64,000 nt of DNA, from positions 30,148-94,147 of the forward strand of contig NZ_LABY01000178.1 of the NCBI RefSeq assembly GCF_001043975.1, given 5' to 3'. Of this stretch, positions 1-7,434 are shown piece after piece. Source of the stretch: Methylobacterium variabile (GTDB taxonomy: Bacteria > Pseudomonadota > Alphaproteobacteria > Rhizobiales > Beijerinckiaceae). The position numbers were made by a program, and so were the translations under genes. Positions within the stretch are counted from its first letter, which is position 1. Every line of letters starts with the position of its first letter. The notes beneath the pieces are model-generated. The model had not been told where the DNA came from. It searched no databases and saw nothing but the letters and a program-made list of their open reading frames with translations.

Positions 1-231
1 CGCAGCCGCTGGGGCTCATGCTCGGCCGCGGGCCACCTGAACTTCTCCTGGCGCCTGATCATGGCGCCGCCGGCGGTGCTGGACTACCTCGCTGCCCACG
101 AGGTCGCCCACCTCGCCGAGATGAACCACTCGGACCGGTTCTGGCGCGTCGTGGCCGGCCTCTACCCGGGCTACGAGGAGCCCGAGGGCTGGCTGAAGCG
201 GCACGGCACCGAGCTGCACCGCTACGGCTGA
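1..231 (+). CDS. YgjP-like (SprT/DUF45-type) zinc metallopeptidase, 3' end
   Basis: The window opens inside this gene: frame 1 is open from base 1 to a TGA at 229-231, giving the last 76 residues. The translation begins RSRWGSCS and carries HEVAH (the HExxH zinc motif) followed about ten residues later by a third histidine in NHSDRFW, and ends in the WLKRHGTELH region typical of the YgjP/DUF45 family. Family members are about 230-250 residues, so roughly two thirds lies upstream of the window. The biological substrate of this family is not established. It is the first of a run of unrelated small genes; the next gene is on the opposite strand, 18 bp away. Confidence 0.85.
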   Translation, partial: RSRWGSCSAAGHLNFSWRLIMAPPAVLDYLAAHEVAHLAEMNHSDRFWRVVAGLYPGYEEPEGWLKRHGTELHRYG

Positions 232-249
232 CGCCCCCGGCCCGGCGCG

Positions 250-630
250 TCAGCCCTTCGTGCGGACCACCACCACGCGCTCCGCCGGCCAGGCCGGCCG
301 GGGATCGACGTAGCCCGGCGCCAGAGTGCGGGGCGCGATGCTGTCGCAATTCTCGCGCTGGCGCAGGATGATCTCGCCGTGCTCGCCGCGGCGGCGGATC
401 ACGCCCGCGTCGCGGCAGAAGCCGGCGATCTCGGCCGAGCGCGAGGCCCGGCGCCCGCGCGGATTGCGGGGCACCGGCGGGTGCTCGATCGTCAGCGTCG
501 CGTCGTGGTTGAGCGAGCGCTCGATGTAGGTGGTCTCGTCCACCGGCAGCGGCTCGGCCGCGGCGGCGCCCGCGGCCAAGACACCGGCGGCCAGGACCAG
601 AAGGGCGAGGGAGGTGGCGGCGACTCTCAT
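250..630 (-). CDS. Small exported hypothetical protein
   Basis: A 126-residue protein. I chose the ATG at 628-630 because it begins directly with a signal peptide (MRVAATSLALLVLAAGVLAA, then an Ala-rich cleavage region near residue 25); the longer upstream reading has no signal peptide and low-complexity Arg-rich sequence. The mature part has two cysteines (in GFCRDAG and ENCDSIAP) that could form one disulfide in the periplasm. I do not recognise a domain. It is transcribed towards the metallopeptidase gene and divergently from the IalB-family gene at 916. No convincing Shine-Dalgarno sequence is visible. Function unknown. Confidence 0.6.
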   Translation of the reverse strand: MRVAATSLALLVLAAGVLAAGAAAAEPLPVDETTYIERSLNHDATLTIEHPPVPRNPRGRRASRSAEIAGFCRDAGVIRRRGEHGEIILRQRENCDSIAPRTLAPGYVDPRPAWPAERVVVVRTKG

Positions 631-915
631 CGGGGCGGCTCTCGCGAGGAGGGGAGGGCGGTCTGAGCGATCGTTTCGGACGGCGCGCGCTCCCCGGCGG
701 AGCCCGCGCGTTGGTGTCCGTATGAACCAGAAACCGTGTGAAACCACTAACGCCGGTCCGCACGCTCCGCGGCGCGGCCCGAGCCTACAGCTAAGCCCGC
801 GCCGGGCCATCCGGTTCCCGGTTGCGACGGGATGAGGCCGGCACCTCGGCTTGACAGCTTCCGTGCCCCGTGGTCGGAACGCCCCGGACCGGCGGTCGGC
901 CGGGGCAGCGGAGCG

Positions 916-1449
916 GTGAGCGGCGTGGGAGACAGCTTGCGACGGATCGGACGCCGGGTGCGGGCCGGCACCTTCGGCCTCGCGCTCGCCCTCGGCCTGC
1001 CGGCCCCCGCCGCCCTGGCGCAGGGCGCGGTCAAGCAGAGCTTCGAGGACTGGCAGCTGCGCTGCGAGACGCCTGCCGGCGCCAAGGCCGAGCAATGCGC
1101 CCTGGTGCAGTACGTCGCCGCCGAGGACCGGCCGAACCTCACCCTCGTGGTGATCGTGCTGAAGACCGCCGACAACCGCGGCACGCTGCTGCGGGTGGTG
1201 GCGCCCCTCGGCGTCCTGCTGCCCTCCGGCCTCGGCCTGAAGATCGACCAGGCCGAGATCGGCCGCACCTCCTTCGTGCGCTGCCTCTCCACCGGCTGCG
1301 TCGCCGAGGTGGTGATGGACGACAAGCTGATCAACCAGCTCAAGACCGGCCAGCAGGCCACCTTCATCGTCTTCCAGACCCCCGAGGAGGGCGTCGGCAT
1401 CCCCTTGTCCCTCAAGGGGTTCAAGGAAGGCTTCGACAGCCTGAAGTAA
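916..1449 (+). CDS. Invasion-associated locus B (IalB) family exported protein
   Basis: About 177 residues. After a signal peptide ending PAALAQG, the mature protein starts with SFEDWQLRCE, then EQCALVQY, a hydrophobic core and FVRCLSTGCVAEV, the cysteine pattern and layout of the IalB family, common in Rhizobiales and named from a Bartonella erythrocyte-invasion factor. In free-living bacteria the role is unknown; a periplasmic stress or envelope function is often assumed. An ATG at 832 is in frame, but would put more than 40 residues before the signal peptide. GTG codons at 916 and 925 give a normal signal peptide, and GGAG at 910-913 suits 925 best; I give 916. The next gene starts 20 bp downstream on the same strand. 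Confidence 0.75.
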   Translation: MSGVGDSLRRIGRRVRAGTFGLALALGLPAPAALAQGAVKQSFEDWQLRCETPAGAKAEQCALVQYVAAEDRPNLTLVVIVLKTADNRGTLLRVVAPLGVLLPSGLGLKIDQAEIGRTSFVRCLSTGCVAEVVMDDKLINQLKTGQQATFIVFQTPEEGVGIPLSLKGFKEGFDSLK

Positions 1450-1469
1450 CCCGACACCGGGAGAGGACC

Positions 1470-2084
1470 GTGACGGCTGGCTTTCTCCGTATCCCCCGTC
1501 TCGCCCTGGCGGCCGCGGCGCTCGTCGGGCTTGCGGCCCCGGCGCTGGCGCAGACCGCGCCGCCGCAGGACGAGGGCAATTCCTTCCTCAACATCTTCAA
1601 GTACGGCGGCACCACCAAGCCGCCCGAGGCGCCCCCGAGCCCCGACGACGTCTACTGCCCGATCATCGACATCACCGAGGGCGGCTCCTCCCTGCAGACC
1701 CTGGCGGGCGGCACGGTGCGCACGCAGATCCGCCTCGGCCAGATCAGCCGCTCGTGCCAGCCCGGGCCGAACGGCAGCACCATCGTCACGGTCGGCGTGC
1801 AGGGCGTGGTCCTGCTCGGGCCCGGCGGCGCGCCCGGACGGTTCAACGCCCCGGTCACCGTGACGGTGAAGAACGGCACCCAGGTCGTCGACCGGCGCAG
1901 CCGCCAGGGCGCCGCGACGATCCCGCCGGGTGCGGCCAGCGGCAGCTTCACGGTGGTGGAAGAGGGCTTCATCGTCCCGGCCGCCCTCGCGCGGGACTTC
2001 GAGATCGAGGTCGGCCTCGGCGGGGGCGGCAAGCCGGCCAGGGCGCCGCGGCGCAAGCCCGCCGCTCCGCCGGCCGACGGCTGA
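1470..2084 (+). CDS. Exported hypothetical protein
   Basis: 204 residues from a GTG at 1470 preceded by a good GGGAGAGG ribosome-binding site at 1460-1466. The N-terminus is a signal peptide (LALAAAALVGLAAPALAQ). The mature part has one short conserved-looking stretch, DDVYCPIIDITEGGSSLQTL, then a predicted beta-rich middle region and a basic Pro/Ala/Arg tail (residues about 185-204). The second cysteine is in SRSCQPGPNG. I recognise no named family; proteins of this layout recur in Methylobacterium-type genomes, which is recollection rather than a search. It lies 20 bp after the IalB-family gene and 7 bp before the first glycosyltransferase, so the four genes probably share a transcript. Confidence 0.65.
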   Translation: MTAGFLRIPRLALAAAALVGLAAPALAQTAPPQDEGNSFLNIFKYGGTTKPPEAPPSPDDVYCPIIDITEGGSSLQTLAGGTVRTQIRLGQISRSCQPGPNGSTIVTVGVQGVVLLGPGGAPGRFNAPVTVTVKNGTQVVDRRSRQGAATIPPGAASGSFTVVEEGFIVPAALARDFEIEVGLGGGGKPARAPRRKPAAPPADG

Positions 2085-2091
2085 CGGGCCG

Positions 2092-4074
2092 GTGGCGCCG
2101 GGCACCTGCCGCATCGCGCCCCGCTCGGACGATCCGGACTTCACCCGCGAGCTGATCCCCGGCGCGGTATCTCCCGGGCGCTGGCTCGCCCTCGACTATG
2201 CCCTCGACCGCTTCGCCGAGCCGGTGCGGCCGCTCCTGCGCTTCCGCCGCCGCGACGGCACCCACGAGGACGCGCTGCTGCCGGGCCCGGTGCTCGGGCG
2301 CGCCTCCTGGCTCGGGCCGGTGCCGCCCGGCACGGACGCCATCCTGCTCGCCGCCCCGGCGGAGGGGTTCCGGATCGAGGCGGCGCGGCTCCTCTCCCGC
2401 GCCGCGATGCTCGCCTTCTGCGCCCGGCGGCGGCCGGACAAGCTGCCGGTCGCCCTCTACCAGTGGCTGCGCCGGGACGCGCGCCGCCTGCGCAACACCC
2501 TGCGCATCGCCGCCGGCGTGAGGCCGCTCGCGCAGTATCCGACCTGGAAGGCGGAGCGTGCCCGGCCCTTCGAGCCCGCCTTCGACCGGATGCCGCTGAA
2601 GCCCTTGCCGCGCCTCGGCCTGATCCTGGAGGTGGCGCCGGAGCAGGCCGAGGCGGTGCGCCGCACGCTCGCCGCCCTCACGGCGCAGAGCCACCGCGAC
2701 TGGCGCCTCGCCGTGCGCTGGGGCGGCCCGGCGCCCGCCGGCGTCGTGCCGGACGATCCGCGGATCGCCGGCGACGGCCTGCCGGATGGGGTCGCGATCG
2801 GGCACCTCGCGGCGGGCGACGTCCTCGCGCCCCATGCCCTGGCCCAGCTCGCCGCCGCCTTCGCCGGGCCGGAGCCGGCGGACCTCGCCTACGCCGACAG
2901 CGAGGTGGAGGAGGCCTCGGGCCTGCGCCCGCGCCTCAAGCCGGCCTGGAGCCCGGACCTCGCCCTGACGACGCTCTATCCCGGCCGGCCGTTCCTCGTC
3001 GCGGCGGATCTCGTCGCTCGCAGCGGCTGGGAGCCCGGGCAGGGCGCCCGGGCGCTTCTCCTCGCCGCGATCCTGGCGGGGCCGGTCCGCCCGCGGCGCA
3101 TCCCCCGCATCCTCTGCCGCACCGCGCCCGAGGCGCCCGACCCCGACGGCCACGCCGCCGACCTCGCGGCGGCGTTGCGCCGGGCGGGCGCGCCCGCCGC
3201 CATGGTGCGCAGCGGCGACACCCTCGACCTCGACTGGCCGCTGCCCGAGCCGGCGCCGCTCGTCTCGGTGGTGATCCCGACCCGCGACCGGCCGGAGCTG
3301 CTGCGGGTGGCGGTGCAGGGCGTGCTGCGCGACACCGCCTACCCGGCCCTCGAACTCGTCATCGTCGACAACGGCTCGACCGATCCGGCCGTCGCCGCCC
3401 TCTACGCCGAGTGGGACGCCGACCCGCGGGTGCGCCGCCTCGAGCGTCCCGGCCCGTTCAACTTCTCGGCCCTCGTCAACGACGGCGCCGCCGCCGCCCG
3501 CGGCGACGTCCTGGTGCTCCTCAACAACGACGTCGAGGTGCTGCACCCCGACTGGCTCTCCGCGATGGTGCGCCAGGCCCTGCGGCCGGAGGTCGGCGCC
3601 GTCGGGGCCAAGCTCCTGTTCGGCAACGGCCGGCTGCAGCATGCCGGCGTCGTGGTCGGGCTCGGCGGCCGGGCCGGGCACATCCTGCGCAACCGCCCGG
3701 CCGACACGCCGGGCCATCTCGGCCGGCTCACCGTCGCCCACGAGGTCGCGGGCGTCACCGCCGCCTGCCTGGCGGTGGCCAGGGCGAAGTTCGCGGCCGT
3801 CGGCGGCCTCGACGCCGAGGCCTTCCCGATCGACTTCAACGACATCGACCTTTGCCTGCGCCTCCGGGCGGCGGGCTGGAGGTCGGTCTGGACGCCGCGG
3901 GCGGTGCTGGCCCACCACGAGTCGGTCAGCCGCGGCCCGAGCGTCGGCGCCGCCCGGCTGCGGTTCGACGCCGAGGGCGAGCGCTTCGCCGCGCGCTGGC
4001 GGGCCATGATCCGCGACGACCCGTACTATCACCCGGCCTTCTCGGTCACGACCTTCGGGGAGGAGCTGGAGTGA
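2092..4074 (+). CDS. Family 2 glycosyltransferase, two-module
   Basis: 660 residues from a GTG at 2092. Residues from about 388 form a canonical GT-A (GT2) catalytic domain: LVSVVIPTRDRPELL, the LVIVDNGSTD nucleotide-binding strand, and LLNNDVEVLHPDWL near residue 477 as the metal-binding DxD equivalent; AVGGLDAEAFPIDFNDIDLC is the acceptor/base region. Residues about 175-340 look like a second, degenerate GT-A fold (LGLILEVAP, LTAQSHRDWRL) without a clear DxD. The donor and acceptor sugars cannot be read from sequence; a role in cell-surface polysaccharide assembly in the cytoplasm is the usual one. Its stop overlaps the start of the next glycosyltransferase (GTGA), indicating coupled translation. 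Confidence 0.85.
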   Translation: MAPGTCRIAPRSDDPDFTRELIPGAVSPGRWLALDYALDRFAEPVRPLLRFRRRDGTHEDALLPGPVLGRASWLGPVPPGTDAILLAAPAEGFRIEAARLLSRAAMLAFCARRRPDKLPVALYQWLRRDARRLRNTLRIAAGVRPLAQYPTWKAERARPFEPAFDRMPLKPLPRLGLILEVAPEQAEAVRRTLAALTAQSHRDWRLAVRWGGPAPAGVVPDDPRIAGDGLPDGVAIGHLAAGDVLAPHALAQLAAAFAGPEPADLAYADSEVEEASGLRPRLKPAWSPDLALTTLYPGRPFLVAADLVARSGWEPGQGARALLLAAILAGPVRPRRIPRILCRTAPEAPDPDGHAADLAAALRRAGAPAAMVRSGDTLDLDWPLPEPAPLVSVVIPTRDRPELLRVAVQGVLRDTAYPALELVIVDNGSTDPAVAALYAEWDADPRVRRLERPGPFNFSALVNDGAAAARGDVLVLLNNDVEVLHPDWLSAMVRQALRPEVGAVGAKLLFGNGRLQHAGVVVGLGGRAGHILRNRPADTPGHLGRLTVAHEVAGVTAACLAVARAKFAAVGGLDAEAFPIDFNDIDLCLRLRAAGWRSVWTPRAVLAHHESVSRGPSVGAARLRFDAEGERFAARWRAMIRDDPYYHPAFSVTTFGEELE

Positions 4075-5705
4075 GGCTCCCGCCCCATCCGGCCTTCGAC
4101 CTGCTGCGCTTCGCGGACGATCAGCCCGGCGCCGCCCGGCGCTGGCGCGCCGGGGCCCTCCTCGCGGCCCGGCACCCGGGCGAGGCCTGGCAGGTCGTCC
4201 GCGCGCTCCTCGCCGGCAAGCGGGTGCGGGCCCGCGACCGTGCCGCGATCCTCTGGGGCGCCCGCCACGCCCTGCATCCGCCGCCGTTCGCGGCGGGGAA
4301 GGCCGAGGCCGTGCCGGGCCTGCGCGTGGCGACGTCCGCCGAGATCCTGTCGGAGGGCGCCGGCCCGGCCGCGATCGTGGTGCTGACGGCGCCCGGCCAC
4401 CGGCTCGTGCCGGGTGCGGCCCCCGCCATCGCGGAGGTCTTCGCGGCCGAGCCCGGCCTCGAGGCCCTCTACGGCGACGCTCTGGTGCTCGGGCCCGGGG
4501 GGAAGCCGCTGCTGCCGGTGCTGCGCCCGGCCTTCGATCCCGACTACCTGCTCGCCACCGACTATGTCGGCCCGGTGGTGGCCCTGCGCCGGCAGGCCCT
4601 GGACCGCCTCGGGCTCGATCCGTCCCTGCCCGGCGCCGAGGCCGCCGACCTGCTGCTGCGCCTCGCGGCCGAGGGACTCGGCACCATCCGCCACCTGCCG
4701 CGCCTGCTCTCGACGTGGTCCCCGTTCGAGGCCGCGCCGCCGGTCACCCCCGAGGTCTGGCGCCGGTCGCGGCGCGCCCTCGCCGAGCGCAGCCTCGCCG
4801 GGGTCGGCCGCGTCGAGGAGGCGGGCGGCGTCCTCGTCTCGCGCCGGACCCTGCCCGAGCCGCCCCGCGCCACCGTGATCGTGCCGACCCGCGACCGGGT
4901 CGCGCTGCTGCGCACCTGCCTCGAGAGCCTCGTCGCCCGCACCGACTGGCCGGAGCGGGAGATCATCGTCTGCGACAACGACAGCCGCGAGCCCGAGACC
5001 CACGCGTATTTCCGTGAGCTGGAGCAGCGCGGCCTCGCCCGGGTGCTGCCCTGCCCCGGCCCGTTCAACTTCGCCGCGATGAACAACCGGGCGGCGAGCG
5101 AGGCCAGCGGCAGGCTCCTCGCCTTCGTCAACAACGACGTCGAGGCGATCCATCCCGACTGGCTCGCCCGGATGGCCGGCGAGGCCCTGCGGCCGGAGGT
5201 CGGGGCGGTGGGGGCGAAGCTCCTCGATGCCGAGGGCCGGATCCAGCACGGCGGCATCGTCCTCGGCGCCGGAGGCCTCGTCACCCACGCCCACCGGCAT
5301 TTCCCCGGCGACGCCCCGGGCTACCTGCACCGCCTGCGGGCGACGCACCGGGTCTCGGCGGTGACGGCGGCCTGCCTGGTGATCGAGGCCGAAAAATTCC
5401 GGGCGGTGGGGGGCTTCGACGCCGAGGCCTTCGCGGTCGACTTCAACGACGTCGACCTGTGCCTGCGCCTCGACCGGGCCGGGTACCGCAACCTGATCGT
5501 GCCGGGCGCCGTGCTCCACCACCGCGAGGCGGCGAGCCGCCGCTGGACCCCGGCGGCGCAGGAGCGCCACGCCGCCGAGGTGGCGCGGCTGCGCGAGCGC
5601 TGGGGCGAGGCGCTGGCCGCCGACCCCTGGTACAATCCCGGCTTCGACCCGCGCTCCGGCGCCTACCTGCGCCTGCGAGACCCGATCGAGGGCAATCCGC
5701 GCTGA
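4071..5705 (+). CDS. Family 2 glycosyltransferase, paralogue of the preceding gene
   Basis: 544 residues. The start is the GTG at 4071, which overlaps the upstream stop by 4 bp and has GGGGAGGAG just before it. The C-terminal GT2 domain (from about residue 266) matches the upstream protein closely: ATVIVPTRDRVALL, EIIVCDNDSREPE, FVNNDVEAIHPDWLARM near residue 354, and GGFDAEAFAVDFNDVDLCLR. Residues 1-260 are a shortened degenerate glycosyltransferase-like module. The pair looks like an old tandem duplication and probably acts on one glycan, but no polysaccharide export or polymerase genes are nearby. It ends 20 bp before a dispersed repeat that marks the start of an accessory segment. Confidence 0.85.
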   Translation: MRLPPHPAFDLLRFADDQPGAARRWRAGALLAARHPGEAWQVVRALLAGKRVRARDRAAILWGARHALHPPPFAAGKAEAVPGLRVATSAEILSEGAGPAAIVVLTAPGHRLVPGAAPAIAEVFAAEPGLEALYGDALVLGPGGKPLLPVLRPAFDPDYLLATDYVGPVVALRRQALDRLGLDPSLPGAEAADLLLRLAAEGLGTIRHLPRLLSTWSPFEAAPPVTPEVWRRSRRALAERSLAGVGRVEEAGGVLVSRRTLPEPPRATVIVPTRDRVALLRTCLESLVARTDWPEREIIVCDNDSREPETHAYFRELEQRGLARVLPCPGPFNFAAMNNRAASEASGRLLAFVNNDVEAIHPDWLARMAGEALRPEVGAVGAKLLDAEGRIQHGGIVLGAGGLVTHAHRHFPGDAPGYLHRLRATHRVSAVTAACLVIEAEKFRAVGGFDAEAFAVDFNDVDLCLRLDRAGYRNLIVPGAVLHHREAASRRWTPAAQERHAAEVARLRERWGEALAADPWYNPGFDPRSGAYLRLRDPIEGNPR

Positions 5706-5724
5706 CGCGCGCCTCACGGGTCAG

Positions 5725-5772
5725 AACTCAATCAGCTTGACCGTGCGATGGACTGCTGAGGGTGGGGAGCGG
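5725..5772 (+). repeat. Dispersed repeat copy A; left arm of a 24-bp inverted repeat
   Basis: Bases 5725-5748 are the exact reverse complement of 7301-7324. The core atcagcttgaccgtgcga (5731-5748) is followed after 11 bases by gggtggggagcgg (5760-5772). The same core (one mismatch), the same 11-base gap and the same second block recur at 33510-33551, so this is a dispersed element and not only a local palindrome. No coding role is evident. Confidence 0.75.
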
Positions 5773-5853
5773 CGGTTCAATAGGTGGATGCTGAACGGCA
5801 GGATCGCGCCAGAAGCCGACATCCGAATTTTCACGTCTAACGGTCCGCTCATG

Positions 5854-5893
5854 ATTTAGAGGTGTGATCTCTTATTTAGAGGTGCGATCTCCT
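5854..5893. repeat. 20-bp tandem direct repeat upstream of the esterase gene
   Basis: Two adjoining 20-bp copies, 5854-5873 and 5874-5893, each beginning atttagaggtg and differing at two positions. They lie about 140 bp upstream of the esterase start and could be an operator or just a slippage duplication. Confidence 0.7.
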
Positions 5894-6031
5894 AGCCGAG
5901 CGCGACGCCGTGACTGCTTGGTAGTCGCATCATGACCGTTGCCAGCCTTGCGGCCTGAAGCGCCTGGAGCATCGATCTGTTAGGATGAAGCGCGAACGCG
6001 ACCCGTCGATGCCGGCTGGCAGGAGGCTGAC

Positions 6032-6910
6032 ATGAAGCGATGCGTTACCTTTGTGTTGGCGATGGTGCTTGCCATCGGGCCGGCCTCGGCCGACCCGGTG
6101 GAGCTCTCAACCTTCCGCGACCTGCCGAGGCCCAACCCCACTGTGCAGGTCGCGTACGGCGAAGCGCTCGCCCAGGGCGTGGACGTGTTCCTGCCCGACG
6201 GCCCCGGCCTGCATCCGGTCGCAGTGCTCATCCATGGCGGGTGCTGGAGCGCCACCACCGCTGGGCGGGAGCAGATGCGGCACCTCGGGGCGGAGCTGGC
6301 GCAGCGCGGCATCGCGGTCTGGAGCATCGGCTACCGCCGCGCCAACGAGGCCGGGGGCGGGTATCCCGGCACCTACCAGGACGTCCGCGCGGCTCTTGAC
6401 CGGCTGACCGAGGACGCCCCCACCTACCGGCTGGACCTCTCGCGGGTGGTGCTCGCCGGGCACTCGGCGGGCGGCCATCTCGCATTATGGGCGGTGTCGC
6501 GCGGATCGCTTCCAACCGGAAGCCAGCTGTACGGGTCACCTCAGTTCGTGCCACGCGCGGTGATCAGCTTGGGCGGCGTGGGCGACCTCGCCACGTTTGC
6601 CCGGTTCGTCCCGGTGCTGTGCGGCCCCGGCATCGCGGAACGTCTCGCCCCGGCGGACAAGCTCGCGGAGGTCTCGCCCGCGGCCCTCACGCCGTCAGCG
6701 GGGTCGATCGTCATGGTCAGCGGCGTGCTCGACCGGCTGATCCCGCCCTGGGTCGCCTATGACTATGCCCGTGCCCTCAGAGGCAAGTCCGCGATCGAGC
6801 CGAGGCTGGTCAACATCCCGGAGGCCGGTCACTTCGACCTGGTCACGCCGTCTGCGCCAGCCTGGAAGCAGGCGCGCAGCCTCATCGAGGAGGCGCTGGA
6901 AGTCCGGTGA
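6032..6910 (+). CDS. Exported alpha/beta-hydrolase, BD-FAE-type esterase
   Basis: 292 residues with a signal peptide (MKRCVTFVLAMVLAIGPASA). The alpha/beta-hydrolase landmarks are in order: oxyanion-hole HGGCW at about residue 68, nucleophile elbow GHSAGGHLALW with Ser at about residue 144, an acidic residue in SGVLDRLIPP near residue 233, and His in EAGHFDLV near residue 265. This layout matches the small esterase/lipase and kynurenine-formamidase-like group; the export signal argues for an extracytoplasmic ester substrate. The start has a strong AGGAGG at 6021-6026. The gene is less GC-rich than its neighbours and lies between inverted repeats (5725-5748 and 7301-7324), which suggests it arrived by transfer. 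Confidence 0.85.
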   Translation: MKRCVTFVLAMVLAIGPASADPVELSTFRDLPRPNPTVQVAYGEALAQGVDVFLPDGPGLHPVAVLIHGGCWSATTAGREQMRHLGAELAQRGIAVWSIGYRRANEAGGGYPGTYQDVRAALDRLTEDAPTYRLDLSRVVLAGHSAGGHLALWAVSRGSLPTGSQLYGSPQFVPRAVISLGGVGDLATFARFVPVLCGPGIAERLAPADKLAEVSPAALTPSAGSIVMVSGVLDRLIPPWVAYDYARALRGKSAIEPRLVNIPEAGHFDLVTPSAPAWKQARSLIEEALEVR

Positions 6911-7300
6911 GCGGAATTTAAAGGGAGGCTGGCGAGCGGGGTTGTCCGCCTCTCAAGCCTGGAAACGCAGTCATCGCCGCCACCGGCTTCATCGTGGCCA
7001 GCTTGTCCGCCGGCACACTCGCCGCCTGCCCAGGGCGGGGTCGGAATGTATTGACACGAGTTCACTACGGCAGCGGCATCCTCGGAGCCGGCCTTATCAG
7101 CGCCTTCTCCAGCGGCATGGCATCCATGGCTTGGGGTGTGGCCCGCGCCAAACTCGACAGTGCTGCCACGCCGCTGCCTGCCACTCCGACACATGGGGGC
7201 AGAACCTGTTCATATCAGGCCCTGCAGGCCAGCTTTTTCCGTCCAAGCGGCCATTCAAACCGGCAAGGCGGACGGTCCGGCAGGGGCTGCGAGCGGCCCC

Positions 7301-7324
7301 TCGCACGGTCAAGCTGATTGAGTT
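7301..7324 (-). repeat. Right arm of the 24-bp inverted repeat (dispersed repeat copy B)
   Basis: An exact reverse complement of 5725-5748. Together they bound about 1.6 kb containing only the esterase gene. Similarity continues weakly for a short distance inward. No transposase is present between the arms. Confidence 0.75.
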
Positions 7325-7398
7325 TTGACCCTCAGCGGACGAAGCGCCGGCAAGCCAACGCGTCGTCCGTGTATGTCTGAGTTCTGTCGCCGATCGTT

Positions 7399-7429
7399 TT
7401 TCGCAAACCTGATCACCACTCTTGCGAAA
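7399..7429 (-). terminator. Possible terminator of the serine hydrolase gene
   Basis: Arms tttcgcaa (7399-7406) and ttgcgaaa (7422-7429) pair perfectly with a 15-base loop. Read on the minus strand it lies just after the hydrolase stop at 7435. There is no long T tract, so it is a weak candidate. Confidence 0.35.
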
Positions 7430-7434
7430 TCCGC

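Larger units (their letters stand above)
5706..6031. other. Intergenic region with repeats, 326 bp
   Basis: No gene is visible. It holds one arm of a 24-bp inverted repeat (5725-5748, partner at 7301-7324), a longer dispersed-repeat match (to 5772, also seen near 33510) and a 20-bp tandem duplication at 5854-5893. The Shine-Dalgarno sequence of the esterase gene (AGGAGG) is at its right end. Base composition is visibly less GC-rich than the flanking glycosyltransferase genes. Confidence 0.6.
6911..7434. other. Intergenic region without a supported gene, 524 bp
   Basis: Short open frames exist but none has a ribosome-binding site plus recognisable product. The region holds the right arm of the 24-bp inverted repeat (7301-7324) and a hairpin at 7399-7429 downstream of the serine hydrolase. 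The left half may be degenerate coding sequence, but I cannot name it. Confidence 0.5.

Noticed and set aside
1969..4032. 687-codon minus-strand open frame over the first glycosyltransferase
   Set aside because: Antisense shadow of a GC-rich gene; no recognisable motifs, whereas the plus-strand frame has clear GT2 motifs.
6994..7317. 107-codon frame between the esterase and the serine hydrolase
   Set aside because: No convincing ribosome-binding site, crosses the inverted-repeat arm, and matches no family I know; possible remnant at most.
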